Origin: Chitinispirillales bacterium ANBcel5
GTDB lineage: Bacteria; Fibrobacterota; Chitinivibrionia; Chitinivibrionales; Chitinispirillaceae
Direction of reading: 5' to 3'
Length of the DNA: 64,000 nt
Assembly (NCBI GenBank): GCA_029688955.1
Contig: JARUKZ010000001.1
Location: 1-64,000 of the forward strand
A program made the translations under genes and the position numbers. Below the pieces are notes generated by a model, which did no database searches, was not told the DNA's origin, and saw only the letters and a program-made list of their open reading frames with translations. Shown here piece by piece: positions 7,300-16,201 of this stretch; position 1 is the first letter of the stretch; every line of letters begins with the position of its first letter.

Positions 7300-7474
7300 T
7301 AGCAGGGGATAGAATAAAAAATGTGAACGGAAACGGTTTTTATAGTGCAATCATCTCTTGATAATAAAAGACACTGCAAGAGCTTCCCTTACTGCCTTAA
7401 CCTAACGCCACTGCCCCGGATTCCCTGCCCTGTAGGGGCAGTCCATTTATAGCCATGCCTTTTAAGGCATGGAC
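7300..7474. repeat. REP-like multi-hairpin unit 3 (5'-truncated)
   Basis: Third tandem copy, lacking the GTCGTCC and CCAGGCG hairpins. It begins in the linker (GTGAACGGAAACGG) and contains the CTGCCC-tgta-GGGGCAG and ATGCC-tttt-AAGGCAT hairpins. It ends about 65 bp before the sulfatase-like gene, so it may lie in that gene's promoter or leader. Confidence 0.83.
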
Positions 7475-7540
7475 GATGAGATTGCCGTTCAATGGTCTGT
7501 ATTTTGCTCTTTTCTATGAATATAGAATTAAGAACACTAA

Positions 7541-9811
7541 GTGATTAATGAAATGAATCTTATCAAAATCGCACGTTTAATTGGAAAAAGTATGGTAAAA
7601 GCAAAATTAAAAAGACGATATATAGAAGTAATAGCGGTTTCACTGTGTTTTGTTGCGACACTGTTTGCGTTCACTCCTTACAGTATCTATTTCAATAATG
7701 CTCAGGAGTTTACCATCCCTTCGGCAGCAGTGTACTCAATGTTATTATTTCCGGCAATTGCGCTTTGGGTGGTGCTTCAGTTTTTTCTTTTTCTGATCCC
7801 TGAACGCCTCTATAATTATGCACTGTCACTTCTGTCTGCCTCTACCGTCCTTTTCTGGTTACAGGGCAATGTGCTTCAATGGGATTATGGTGTTTTGGAC
7901 GGACGGCAAATTGCATGGAGCGAAATGAGACTTCAGGGAATGCTTGACCTTATCCTGTGGGCAGGAATTATTACCTTTGCGATAGTTAAGAGGCGCTGGG
8001 TAAAAAGAGCGGCTACTGCACTGGCAGGGGTGCTTCTGGCTACGCAACTTGTGTCATTCGCAATGATTTCATCGGGGCCGGTAGAGCCGGTAAGTGCTCA
8101 CTCTTTCAGTATCGATAACAGCCAACAGTTTGCGTTTTCAGAAGATAAAAATGTGATACTTCTCATTCTCGACGCGTTTCAGGCTGATATAATGCAGGAA
8201 ATTATAGCTACAGAAGAACACTATTCTGCAATGCTCGATGGGTTCACTTTTTATCGCAACGCCGCATCGGCGTACTCTAAAACCTACCCCACCATGCCTC
8301 TTTTTTTAACAGGACAGTGGTATGAGAATCATATGCCCATTCAACGTTTCTTAAACAGAACCTTTTCCCGCTATTCTATAAATTCAGAAATGTTAAATGA
8401 GGGCTGGCAGGTTGATTTATTCCCCTGGGTACCCCGAACAATCTACTTCTCCCGGGCAATGGCTTCCAATATGAGACCCAAAATCGGTTTGCACGAACAG
8501 ATGGTTCAAATAGGTAAAATACTGGATCTGACCTTTTTCAGGGCAACGCCTCACTTTATGAAATCGTACTGGTTAAATGATTACCAGTGGCGCCTTTCGG
8601 GGATGTTTAAGCAGTTTGGGTTCTTTGTTTCCGACAAACAAATAGATGAGGAGTTTAGCCACGAACCACATCCCCATATGGCTATCGAATTTACAGAAAT
8701 GTTAACGCAAACATCACGTGTACCGTTTAATACCCCTGTATTTAAAATGTATCATCTCAATGTTCCTCATGAGCCGTTTTTCCTTACCGAGGATCTGAGA
8801 ATGGAACGGTTACCTTCTGGCCGGGAAGGTTTTCTGCGCCACTCTGTAGCAGCAATGGAGATTGTTAAAAGGCTTCTGGATACACTAAAAGAGCTTGAAA
8901 TCTATGACGAAAGTATGATACTGATTGTATCCGATCATGGTGGGGGGGAGTATAATGCAGGTGTAGTATTTGACTATTTACCAGCTGAAATCGGCACACC
9001 CGATACTTTGGGTAAATTTATAGATCCCGCTCACCATCAGTCGGCACTGCCGTTGGTGCTTATAAAGCCCTTTTCTTCACGTGGGGATCTAAAAATATCA
9101 GATGCTCCGGTTTCTTTGGGGGACATTGCAAAAACCATCGCCGAGGAGTCGGGGATAGAATCCGGGGGGTTGGGTGGAGAGAATATCCTTCATTTAAAAG
9201 AGGGTCAGGATCGTGAAAGGCGTTACCTGTATTATGAGTTTAGCTCCTGGAAAAGGGATTATCTCCCTTCGATGAAAGAGTATACGGTGCGGGGGCACAG
9301 CTGGCTGCCTCAAAACTGGGAAGCTACAGGGGCAGTGTTTGAACCCAGGTTAGAGTACACCCGCCCTGCGGATACCTTGTTGCCGTATAAAACTGGTCAG
9401 GTAATGAGTTTTACCGATCCCTCCTATATGCGTAGTTCATTGGTGCGTGGGTGGAGTAATCCGGAGTCTCATGGTACCTGGAGTAATGGAAGTAGTGCGG
9501 AGATAACAATAAGGATGGAAGAGCGGTCAAGGGCTCCTGAAAGCATTGCGATGTACGGTTTTGGGTTTTTGGCTTCCGGGCAGTTAAACTCTCAGCGGGT
9601 AATACTCACTTTAAACGGCGAAGAGATCGGGCAGTGGGATGTTTCTCAGCCCCGGTGGTACAGAGCTGAGATACCTTCTCACCTTATATATGGAACCGAA
9701 TTGCTTGAGTTTAGATTAGAGTTCCCCGATGCAGCATCACCGGCAGATTTTGGTTTAAACCTCGATACCAGAAAACTTGGCTTTGCGCTGATTCATATGC
9801 TCATAGATTAG
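7541..9811 (+). CDS. Membrane-anchored sulfatase/phosphoglycerol-transferase-like protein
   Basis: A 756-residue inner-membrane enzyme of the alkaline phosphatase superfamily. The N-terminal ~175 residues hold about five membrane segments. They are followed by a sulfatase-like periplasmic domain with NVILLILDAFQAD (the metal-binding Asp strand), a region around KTYPTMPLFLTG where the nucleophile Thr/Ser sits, and LIVSDHGGGE with a later HHQSALPLVLIKP. The last ~130 residues (GWSNPESHGTWSNGSSAEIT onward) resemble the beta-rich module appended to some envelope glycosyltransferases. Likely roles are transfer of phosphoglycerol or phosphoethanolamine to surface glycans, or sulfate removal; the substrate is open. 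GTG 7541 and ATG 7553 both lack a good ribosome-binding site, so the start is uncertain. It converges with merR, sharing 4 bp. Confidence 0.8.
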   Translation: MINEMNLIKIARLIGKSMVKAKLKRRYIEVIAVSLCFVATLFAFTPYSIYFNNAQEFTIPSAAVYSMLLFPAIALWVVLQFFLFLIPERLYNYALSLLSASTVLFWLQGNVLQWDYGVLDGRQIAWSEMRLQGMLDLILWAGIITFAIVKRRWVKRAATALAGVLLATQLVSFAMISSGPVEPVSAHSFSIDNSQQFAFSEDKNVILLILDAFQADIMQEIIATEEHYSAMLDGFTFYRNAASAYSKTYPTMPLFLTGQWYENHMPIQRFLNRTFSRYSINSEMLNEGWQVDLFPWVPRTIYFSRAMASNMRPKIGLHEQMVQIGKILDLTFFRATPHFMKSYWLNDYQWRLSGMFKQFGFFVSDKQIDEEFSHEPHPHMAIEFTEMLTQTSRVPFNTPVFKMYHLNVPHEPFFLTEDLRMERLPSGREGFLRHSVAAMEIVKRLLDTLKELEIYDESMILIVSDHGGGEYNAGVVFDYLPAEIGTPDTLGKFIDPAHHQSALPLVLIKPFSSRGDLKISDAPVSLGDIAKTIAEESGIESGGLGGENILHLKEGQDRERRYLYYEFSSWKRDYLPSMKEYTVRGHSWLPQNWEATGAVFEPRLEYTRPADTLLPYKTGQVMSFTDPSYMRSSLVRGWSNPESHGTWSNGSSAEITIRMEERSRAPESIAMYGFGFLASGQLNSQRVILTLNGEEIGQWDVSQPRWYRAEIPSHLIYGTELLEFRLEFPDAASPADFGLNLDTRKLGFALIHMLID

Positions 9812-10200
9812 GTTTTCAGTAACCTTAGCAGGTGACTTAATTCACTCTTTATCTCCTCTAACGGGGCTTTGGCATCATGACCGGTTGCCCCCTCCAGGTT
9901 TGCTTCTGCTTTATCCCGGGAGTGTGGGTGAGTTAAAGAGAGCTGCTTTTTTGCACCCTCGATAGTGAATTTATCTTCATACAGTAAGCGTTTAATGTAT
10001 TTGACTGTTTCGATATCCTTTTCTTTATACGCTCTGTTTCCTGCTCTGTTTTTTTTGGGGTTGAGTTGACCAAACTCATGTTCCCAGTAGCGCAAAACAT
10101 GAGGTTCAAGTCCGGTTAGGCGACTTACATCGCTTATTGAGTAGTAGATTTTCTTCTGTGGCAGAAGGCTCATCTGTTCACAAGTTAAATCACTATCCAT
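9808..10200 (-). CDS. MerR-family transcriptional regulator
   Basis: A 130-residue regulator. The winged-helix DNA-binding part is YYSISDVSRLTGLEPHVLRY, then WEHEFGQLNPKKNRAGNRAY and KEKDIETVKYIKRLLYEDKF. The spacing matches the short MerR group often found beside gpsA and der in FCB-group genomes. After residue ~90 the tail is short and charged with a predicted helical end (LEEIKSELSHLLRLLK) and has no cysteine effector site, so metal sensing is unlikely. It is last in a minus-strand run der-gpsA-merR, 45 bp after gpsA. Target genes are not known. Confidence 0.88.
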   Translation of the reverse strand: MDSDLTCEQMSLLPQKKIYYSISDVSRLTGLEPHVLRYWEHEFGQLNPKKNRAGNRAYKEKDIETVKYIKRLLYEDKFTIEGAKKQLSLTHPHSRDKAEANLEGATGHDAKAPLEEIKSELSHLLRLLKT

Positions 10201-10245
10201 AACGCTCTCTTTTTTTGTGTGTGTTGGGGTTTACTTACACCTGTT

Positions 10246-11262
10246 TTACCACCATTCCGGTTTGGCTTCTCTATGCATCAAATCTTTAACGGCTTCTTTA
10301 ACCGGTTTATCTTCGAAAAGGACCTTATAGATTTGTGTGGTAATAGGCATTTCGATTTTAAGTTTTGAAGCGAGCTGATAAACAGATCGGGTCGTTTCAA
10401 CACCTTCGGCGATCATGGTCATATGCTCTTTAGCTTCATCAAGGGTGTATCCCTTAGCGATGAGTTCTCCCATCTGTCTGTTTCTGCTGTGCTTGCTTAT
10501 ACAGGTAGTGATCAGGTCTCCTATACCGGCCAGTCCGCTGAAAGTAGAGTCCTGCGCACCCATTTTTCTGCCAAGGCGCATCATTTCCACTATCCCTCTG
10601 GTCATTATCGCCCCTTTGGTATTATCGCCAAAACCCATACCGTCGCTTATCCCCGCGGCAAGGGCGATAACATTTTTGACACTTGCAGCAAGCTCCACCC
10701 CCTTCATATCGGAGTTGGTGTAGATGCGAAAGGTTTCGGTTGAGAACTGCTCCTGTATCTCTTCAGCAAGAGGGATATTTTCTGAAGCTGCAACCACGGT
10801 GGTGGGGATATTCCTTGATACCTCTTCAGCATGGCTGGGACCGGAGAGTACCACTATTTTTTCACCTGTCACCCCGGGGATCTCCTCTAAGAGCACATCG
10901 GTCATAAGAGCCAGTGTGTTACGTTCTATTCCCTTGGAGGCTATAACCCAGCCCCTGATCTTTTTCAGAGACTCTTCACTGACCTTTGAAACAGCACTTT
11001 TTAAGGTGGCGCGCATGGTCTGAGAAGGTACAACACACAGTACAACATCTGCCATCTCTATGGTAGTATCAATAGTATTTACAATTTCGATCTCCTGGGG
11101 GATTTTGACTCCCGGTAACTTCGAGGGAAGTTCTCTGTTTTGCTGCAGGAAACGTGCATCCTTTTCATTATACTCCCACATACAGATTTTGTGTGAACGC
11201 TTCTGCAACATTACCGCCAGAGCAATACCCCAGCTTCCTGCACCAAGTATACCGATGTTCAA
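10246..11262 (-). CDS. gpsA: Glycerol-3-phosphate dehydrogenase [NAD(P)+]
   Basis: A 338-residue cytosolic enzyme that reduces dihydroxyacetone phosphate to sn-glycerol-3-phosphate, the backbone for phospholipids. The N-terminal Rossmann motif is GILGAGSWGIALA (residues 4-16). The substrate domain contains ELAASVKNVIALAAGISDGM with the catalytic Lys and GFGDNTKGAIMTRG. The length is standard. The start is a TTG at 11262 with a strong AGGAGG 8 nt upstream; there is no in-frame ATG nearby. It lies 16 bp downstream of der and upstream of merR. The plsY gene that often sits between der and gpsA is absent here. Confidence 0.96.
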   Translation of the reverse strand: MNIGILGAGSWGIALAVMLQKRSHKICMWEYNEKDARFLQQNRELPSKLPGVKIPQEIEIVNTIDTTIEMADVVLCVVPSQTMRATLKSAVSKVSEESLKKIRGWVIASKGIERNTLALMTDVLLEEIPGVTGEKIVVLSGPSHAEEVSRNIPTTVVAASENIPLAEEIQEQFSTETFRIYTNSDMKGVELAASVKNVIALAAGISDGMGFGDNTKGAIMTRGIVEMMRLGRKMGAQDSTFSGLAGIGDLITTCISKHSRNRQMGELIAKGYTLDEAKEHMTMIAEGVETTRSVYQLASKLKIEMPITTQIYKVLFEDKPVKEAVKDLMHREAKPEWW

Positions 11263-11278
11263 TTCTTATTCCTCCTGT

Positions 11279-12646
11279 TTATTTCTCTTTAGCTGCTTCA
11301 ATTTTTTCGTGATGTTGTTTTGAACGAATAGGCCTGAACTCAAGGGCTACGGGACAACCTGCAAAATCATACTTTTCCTGAATTCTTTTTATTAAAAAAC
11401 GCTCATAGGATGGTGAGACATGATCGGGGTTGGTAGCATAGAACCGAAAAACCGGGCTTGGGGCATTAACCTGCTTTGCGCCAAGGATGCGAACGGGTTT
11501 TGCGGGGTCTAACGGGTGTGGATGAGCTCTCATCCATTCAAACACGGTGTTTTCAAATTCACCTTTCCCAACCTTCTTAACCATTCTTTCCTTTACACTA
11601 AGTGCTCTGTCTAATATCTGAGTTATCCGTTTTCCACTCAGAGCACTGACTGAAATCATGGGTACGAAACGAAGTTCTTTAAACTGGTTACGTACTTCAG
11701 CAGCAAGGTGGTCAAAGGTTTTGTGGTCTTTTTCGTAGACATCCCATTTGTTCCAGACCAGTAAAAGCCCTTTTCGCTTTTCCTGCACTTTTCTGAGAAT
11801 ACGCATATCCTGAACCCCGATCCCGGTTGTGACATCAACGATCAGTACACATATATCACAGCGTTTAATGCTGTCGAGGGCTCTGAGGTTGGAGTAGTAT
11901 TCGATGTCTTTTTTTACATGGGATTTTTTCCTCAAACCGGCGGTATCTATAAGGACGACAGTTTTATCTTTGTACTGCATTTGCGAGTCAACGGCATCTC
12001 TTGTAGTACCGGGGATAGAGTCCACAATCATACGGTTTTCTTTAAGCAGTTTGTTAACGGTTGAAGATTTCCCTGCGTTGGGGCGTCCCACGATGGTTAA
12101 TTTAAGCTCTGTATCGTGAAAATCATCTGCTTCTTCACTGCTCACTTTTAGCATATCTGCCGCTTTATCCAGCATATCTGCAACTCCATTTCCGTGCAAA
12201 GCGGATATAGCCATGGGGGTTCCCAGTCCAAGAGAGCGAAAAGAGTCCAGTTCGTAGGTAATATTTAAAGACTCAGCTTTATTAACGGCCAGTATGGTTT
12301 TCTCTGCGCTGGTTCTTCTTAACTGCTTGGCGACAAGAAGGTCCAGATCAGTTATCCCTGTGCCGGCTTCAACCAGAAAAATCACTACACTTGATTCCTT
12401 TAGGGCTATATCGACCTGATCATGTATGGCTTCAGGAAGTGACTCGTGAAGATTAGGTATGAGTCCTCCGGTATCAACGAGAGTAAATTCCTTATCATTC
12501 CAGGAGGCATTATAATAGTTACGGTCTCTGGTAACTCCCGGAAAATCATCGACTACTGCAATCCTTCTGCCGATAATTCGATTAAAAAGGCTGGATTTGC
12601 CTACATTTGGCCGTCCTACAATGGAAACTATTTGCTTTGTGGCCAA
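11279..12646 (-). CDS. der: Ribosome-associated GTPase Der (EngA)
   Basis: A 455-residue tandem GTPase needed for assembly of the 50S ribosomal subunit. The first G domain has GRPNVGKSSLFNRI (about residue 12), DTGGL and NKAE; the second has GRPNAGKSSTVNKL (about residue 186), DTAGLRKKS and NKWD. The C-terminal ~110 residues form the KH-like domain (RAHPHPLDPAKPVRILGAKQ, NPDHVSPSYERFLIKRIQEK). Translation starts at a TTG (12646) with a near-perfect AGGAGGT and 4-nt spacing. It is first of the der-gpsA-merR run and divergent from the dehydratase operon, so promoters for both lie within 12647-12867. Confidence 0.97.
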   Translation of the reverse strand: MATKQIVSIVGRPNVGKSSLFNRIIGRRIAVVDDFPGVTRDRNYYNASWNDKEFTLVDTGGLIPNLHESLPEAIHDQVDIALKESSVVIFLVEAGTGITDLDLLVAKQLRRTSAEKTILAVNKAESLNITYELDSFRSLGLGTPMAISALHGNGVADMLDKAADMLKVSSEEADDFHDTELKLTIVGRPNAGKSSTVNKLLKENRMIVDSIPGTTRDAVDSQMQYKDKTVVLIDTAGLRKKSHVKKDIEYYSNLRALDSIKRCDICVLIVDVTTGIGVQDMRILRKVQEKRKGLLLVWNKWDVYEKDHKTFDHLAAEVRNQFKELRFVPMISVSALSGKRITQILDRALSVKERMVKKVGKGEFENTVFEWMRAHPHPLDPAKPVRILGAKQVNAPSPVFRFYATNPDHVSPSYERFLIKRIQEKYDFAGCPVALEFRPIRSKQHHEKIEAAKEK

Positions 12647-12867
12647 AATGACCTCCTGTGTGTCATTGTAAGTTAACTTTTTTTTAGTTCATTGTCAATG
12701 TTAGGGTACGATATAAGCCTAAAGAAATTGTTGTCAGGGCTTATCGGCCATTCTTGAGTTTTGAAAATAATTCCTAATTTCAGGAAAGAAGATAAGTTTT
12801 GCCTCTGTTCAAACCTTTTTTAAGTTCATTTTGTACTTGGCATAATCTTTGTACAATGCTTGGTGTT

Positions 12868-13782
12868 ATGAAAATCGGAATACCACAAGCATTGGGATTT
12901 TACTACTATGGCCAGCTCTGGAAAGAGTTCCTTACGCAGCTGGGTTGTACAGTTATTGAGAGCCAACCGAGTAACCGAGAGGTTCTTCAAAGCGGAACCG
13001 CACTGACTCCAAGTGAGGCATGTCTTCCACTAAAGTGTTTCGTTGGGCATGTACAGAAGCTAATTACTAAGGTCGACGCACTCTTTATACCCAGAATGGT
13101 GTGTATGAAAAAAGAGCCTGTGGTGGGTCTGGGGTGTCCTAAATATATAGGATTGCCGGATATGGTTAAAGCACTATTTCCTCAGGCTAAAGTAGTTACT
13201 CCCTATTTAGATCTGAGAAAAGCTAAAGAGCAAAACGCTTTTGCGCAGTCGGTTAGAGGTCTTGGATTCACCAGAAAACAGGCACTTAGGGCCTTTAATG
13301 CTGCTAAAGATACTATCTCCTCTAAACAGGCAGAGTCTAAAGGTTTCACCTTTGGGTCCGACAATCATCTTACCATAGCGGTAATTGGCCACTCCTATCT
13401 GGTGCATGATAAGTTCCTGAGCTTAGATATCATTAAACGGCTATCAGCGATGAGCTGCAGGGTCGTTGATTATACCTCCTTTGGCAGTTCAGGCATGAGC
13501 CGCTCAAACAGAGAGCCCCTGTCCTGGTTTTTTGAAGAGGATATACTTTGTTCTGCCGAAAAGCTGATAGCAAGTTCACACATCGATGGCATAGTGTACA
13601 TGCTAAGCTTTGGATGTGGTGCAGGATCAATCACTTCTGAAATCCTTGAGCTTGAACTGAGAAAAGATGAATCGATGCCTCTTTTAAAACTAGTGATTGA
13701 TGAGCATACTGGTGAAGCCGGTATAGTAACAAGACTGGAATCGTATATAGACATGTTAACTTTAAGAAAAGAGAGAAGATGA
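12868..13782 (+). CDS. 2-hydroxyacyl-CoA dehydratase-like protein (COG3580 type)
   Basis: A ~304-residue member of the 2-hydroxyglutaryl-CoA dehydratase D-component superfamily, subgroup of unknown substrate. Visible cysteines that could bind an Fe-S cluster are SEACLPLKCFVGH, RMVCMKKEP.VGLGCPKYIG and SFGCGAGS near the end. The ending DEHTGEAGIVTRLESYIDML is shared with its neighbour. ATG 12868 begins with MKIGIPQALGFYYYGQLWKE, the usual start of the family; an upstream TTG at 12799 and an ATG at 12856 are alternatives and no strong Shine-Dalgarno decides. The stop overlaps the next start by 4 bp. It probably works with the other two operon proteins as an ATP-driven low-potential reductase or dehydratase. 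Confidence 0.82.
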   Translation: MKIGIPQALGFYYYGQLWKEFLTQLGCTVIESQPSNREVLQSGTALTPSEACLPLKCFVGHVQKLITKVDALFIPRMVCMKKEPVVGLGCPKYIGLPDMVKALFPQAKVVTPYLDLRKAKEQNAFAQSVRGLGFTRKQALRAFNAAKDTISSKQAESKGFTFGSDNHLTIAVIGHSYLVHDKFLSLDIIKRLSAMSCRVVDYTSFGSSGMSRSNREPLSWFFEEDILCSAEKLIASSHIDGIVYMLSFGCGAGSITSEILELELRKDESMPLLKLVIDEHTGEAGIVTRLESYIDMLTLRKERR

Positions 13783-14918
13783 AAGCTGGATTTCAGCATA
13801 TGGGGAGTATCCATATCCCGCTCAGGGCCTTACTTGAGGGGATAGGTGTTGATGTCAGGCTGGGGCCGGTACCAAATCGTAAAACACTGGAACTGGGAGC
13901 CAGGCACTCACCCGAGATGGTGTGTTTGCCATTTAAGGTAACACTGGGAAATATGATAGAATGCCTTGAAAATGGAGCCGATACGCTTCTTTTTATTGGT
14001 TCGGGAGACTGGTCCTGCCGCTTTGGCTACTATGGCAGGGTTCAGTGCTCTATTCTAGAAAAATTGGGCTATGATTTCAGGCCACTGTTTATTAACAGAG
14101 CTGATTTGGGCAGCATAAAAACCGAAATATTGAGGTTAAACGACGGAAATTATTCAAAATTGGTGCCCAGGGCTTTTAAATCTTTCGTAACTGCAGTGTA
14201 TAAGTCCAGGATTACAGAACGAATCCAGTGGTGGGCAAGGAAGATGCGGCCTGTGGAGAGGCATGATGGCGATAGTGATCGGGCCGAACAGCTATTGATG
14301 AAAGAGGTTTGTGCTGCAAATACCCTTTCATCACTGTTTGGTATGCTTAAAAGGGTAAATCGTGAGTTTTCTTCTATTAAGACTGATAACCAGACCAATC
14401 CACTGAGGGTTTTAATTGTGGGAGAGTCGTACTGTGTGGTTGAGCCTTTGGTGAATTTCAACATAATTGAATACCTGGGACACTCGGGTGTGCATGTTGA
14501 ACCCTTTTTGACTTCACATAAATGGCTTCTGGGCCACGCACTGCGAATAGACACCTCTAAACAGCTTAAAAAGAAAAAAGCGATAAAGCTTGCAAAGCCC
14601 TTGTGGGCAGAAGGGACCGGGGGAGAGGATCAGGTGAGTATAGGCCATGCAATAAATGCCCGGAAAATGGGCTTTGATGGAATTATTCATCTGATGCCGT
14701 TTGGGTGTATGCCGGAAACTGCAGCTCTTCCTGTGTTTGAAAGTATCTCTAAGGATAAAGAGATACCGCTTTTAAATATCTCGCTTGATGAACACAGTGC
14801 TCAGGCTGGAGTGTGTACCAGGCTGGAAGCATTCATTGATATGCTTCAACAACAACGTCAGTTTAGAAATAGGACTGGGGAAGGAAAGAAGAATCGTGCG
14901 GTACTATCTGGGAGTTGA
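13779..14918 (+). CDS. 2-hydroxyacyl-CoA dehydratase-like protein (COG3581 type)
   Basis: A 379-residue second dehydratase-family protein. It shares with its upstream partner the pattern GPVPNRKTLELGARHSPEMV then CLPFKVTLGNMIE, and the late LMPFGCMPETAALPVF and DEHSAQAGVCTRLEAFIDML blocks. Conserved cysteines are fewer than in the first protein, so it may share a cluster across the dimer. It starts at an ATG overlapping the previous stop (ATGA) and overlaps the activase gene start by 23 bp, so the three genes are translationally coupled. In many anaerobes these modules occur fused in one long activase polypeptide; here they are separate. The substrate is unknown. Confidence 0.82.
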   Translation: MKAGFQHMGSIHIPLRALLEGIGVDVRLGPVPNRKTLELGARHSPEMVCLPFKVTLGNMIECLENGADTLLFIGSGDWSCRFGYYGRVQCSILEKLGYDFRPLFINRADLGSIKTEILRLNDGNYSKLVPRAFKSFVTAVYKSRITERIQWWARKMRPVERHDGDSDRAEQLLMKEVCAANTLSSLFGMLKRVNREFSSIKTDNQTNPLRVLIVGESYCVVEPLVNFNIIEYLGHSGVHVEPFLTSHKWLLGHALRIDTSKQLKKKKAIKLAKPLWAEGTGGEDQVSIGHAINARKMGFDGIIHLMPFGCMPETAALPVFESISKDKEIPLLNISLDEHSAQAGVCTRLEAFIDMLQQQRQFRNRTGEGKKNRAVLSGS

Positions 14919-15837
14919 TGTAGGTTCAATTTCGGCAAAAGCTGTTGTCATAGATACAGATAGCACAGTGGTGGCATACTGTTATAAAAGAACTCAGGGT
15001 AACCCGGTAACGGCCATAAAAGAGGTTTTAAGCGATGTTCAAAGCAAGATACCCGGGGAGGCTACGATTCATGCCTGTGGTACGACCGGTTCTGCAAGGA
15101 TGTTGGCGGGTGCCATGGTAGGGGCAGATGTGGTGAAAAATGAGATTCTGGCGCACGCGGTTGCGGTGGGGCATCTTCATCCAGAAGCGAAAAGTGTGAT
15201 CGAAATAGGTGGTCAGGACTCAAAACTTATTTTGCTGCAAAACTCCGTACCGGTTGATTTTGCGATGAACACGGTATGTGCTGCCGGTACGGGTTCCTTT
15301 CTCGATCACCAGGCGATACGGCTTGGGGTTCCAATAGAGCAGTTTGGTGATTTGGCTCTGAAATCCAAAAATTCCATCCATATAGCTTCACGCTGTACTG
15401 TATTTGCCGAAAGTGATATGATCCACAAAACGCAACTGGGAGTGGAGCGAAACGATATCATTGGTGGGCTGTGTAATGCAATAGCCAGAAATTATCTAAA
15501 CACCGTTGCGAAGGGCAAAAATTTAAACCCCAAGGTGTTGTTTCAGGGCGGTGTTGCCGCAAATACAGGTGTTAAAAAAGCCTTTGAAAGGGCACTGGGG
15601 GTGGAACTTATCGTACCGGAGCACTTTCTGGTGATGGGGGCATTGGGAGCAGCACTTTTGGCTTCCCGCAGCAAAAAGCAGCAGTCATTTATAGGTTTCT
15701 CAAACTGTATCGATCAGAAGTTTGAATCCAGGGGGTTTGAATGTGAAGATTGTCCCAATCTGTGTGAAATAGTTGAGGCATGCAGGGAGGAAAAAGTGGT
15801 CGCAAGGTATGGCAGTCGCTGTGGCAAATGGGGTTGA
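14896..15837 (+). CDS. 2-hydroxyacyl-CoA dehydratase activase (BadF/BcrA/HgdC ATPase family)
   Basis: A 313-residue ASKHA-fold ATPase. Such archerases use ATP hydrolysis at a bridging 4Fe-4S cluster to inject a low-potential electron into the partner dehydratase. Motifs: YYLGVDVGSISAKAVVIDTD (phosphate 1), CGTTGSAR, IEIGGQDSKLI, NTVCAAGTGSFLDHQA with the cluster Cys, and ASRCTVFAESDMIH with the second. The last 35 residues add a cysteine-rich tail (CEDCPNLCEIVEACREEK, then SRCGKWG). GTG 14896 was chosen because GGAAAGAAG lies just upstream and the homologous sequence begins there; the longer frame from 14785 only overlaps the previous gene. It is the last gene of the operon. Confidence 0.9.
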   Translation: MRYYLGVDVGSISAKAVVIDTDSTVVAYCYKRTQGNPVTAIKEVLSDVQSKIPGEATIHACGTTGSARMLAGAMVGADVVKNEILAHAVAVGHLHPEAKSVIEIGGQDSKLILLQNSVPVDFAMNTVCAAGTGSFLDHQAIRLGVPIEQFGDLALKSKNSIHIASRCTVFAESDMIHKTQLGVERNDIIGGLCNAIARNYLNTVAKGKNLNPKVLFQGGVAANTGVKKAFERALGVELIVPEHFLVMGALGAALLASRSKKQQSFIGFSNCIDQKFESRGFECEDCPNLCEIVEACREEKVVARYGSRCGKWG

Positions 15838-16201
15838 TAGTTACTCCAGCCCATTTTGGGGTCAATTTCCTTTATATCTTTAACATTGCAATTTGTTTTA
15901 ATCCTCATTGAAAAATCTTTATAAAGATTTTACCTCCATTTATATTTTATTCCTTTGCAATGCTTACCTTTATGGGTATCTGAGTGGAGCAAAGCTATAG
16001 TATTCTATTATATTTAGGCTAAGGCTTTTTTGTGGAGAATCAAAAGATTGCTAAACTAATTGAGAATAATCTTTTCTCAGGAACGAAATAAGCTCTGAAT
16101 AATCAAAAGGCATTGCACAAAGCTGATAGAAATATGTATCTTCCTTTATTGCTCTAAACGGGGATTATATACTGCAGGTTGAGCCTGTCCGGAAATCTTA
16201 C
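15838..16201. other. Intergenic region with 20-bp palindrome
   Basis: About 360 bp between the activase and a receiver gene. It contains a perfect palindrome at 15912-15931 (AAAATCTTTATAAAGATTTT), which could be a transcription-factor site or a weak terminator; it has no U-tract. Nothing else is recognisable. Confidence 0.55.

Noticed and set aside
10415-11323. Several plus-strand frames within gpsA
   Set aside because: Shadows of the confidently identified gpsA coding sequence.
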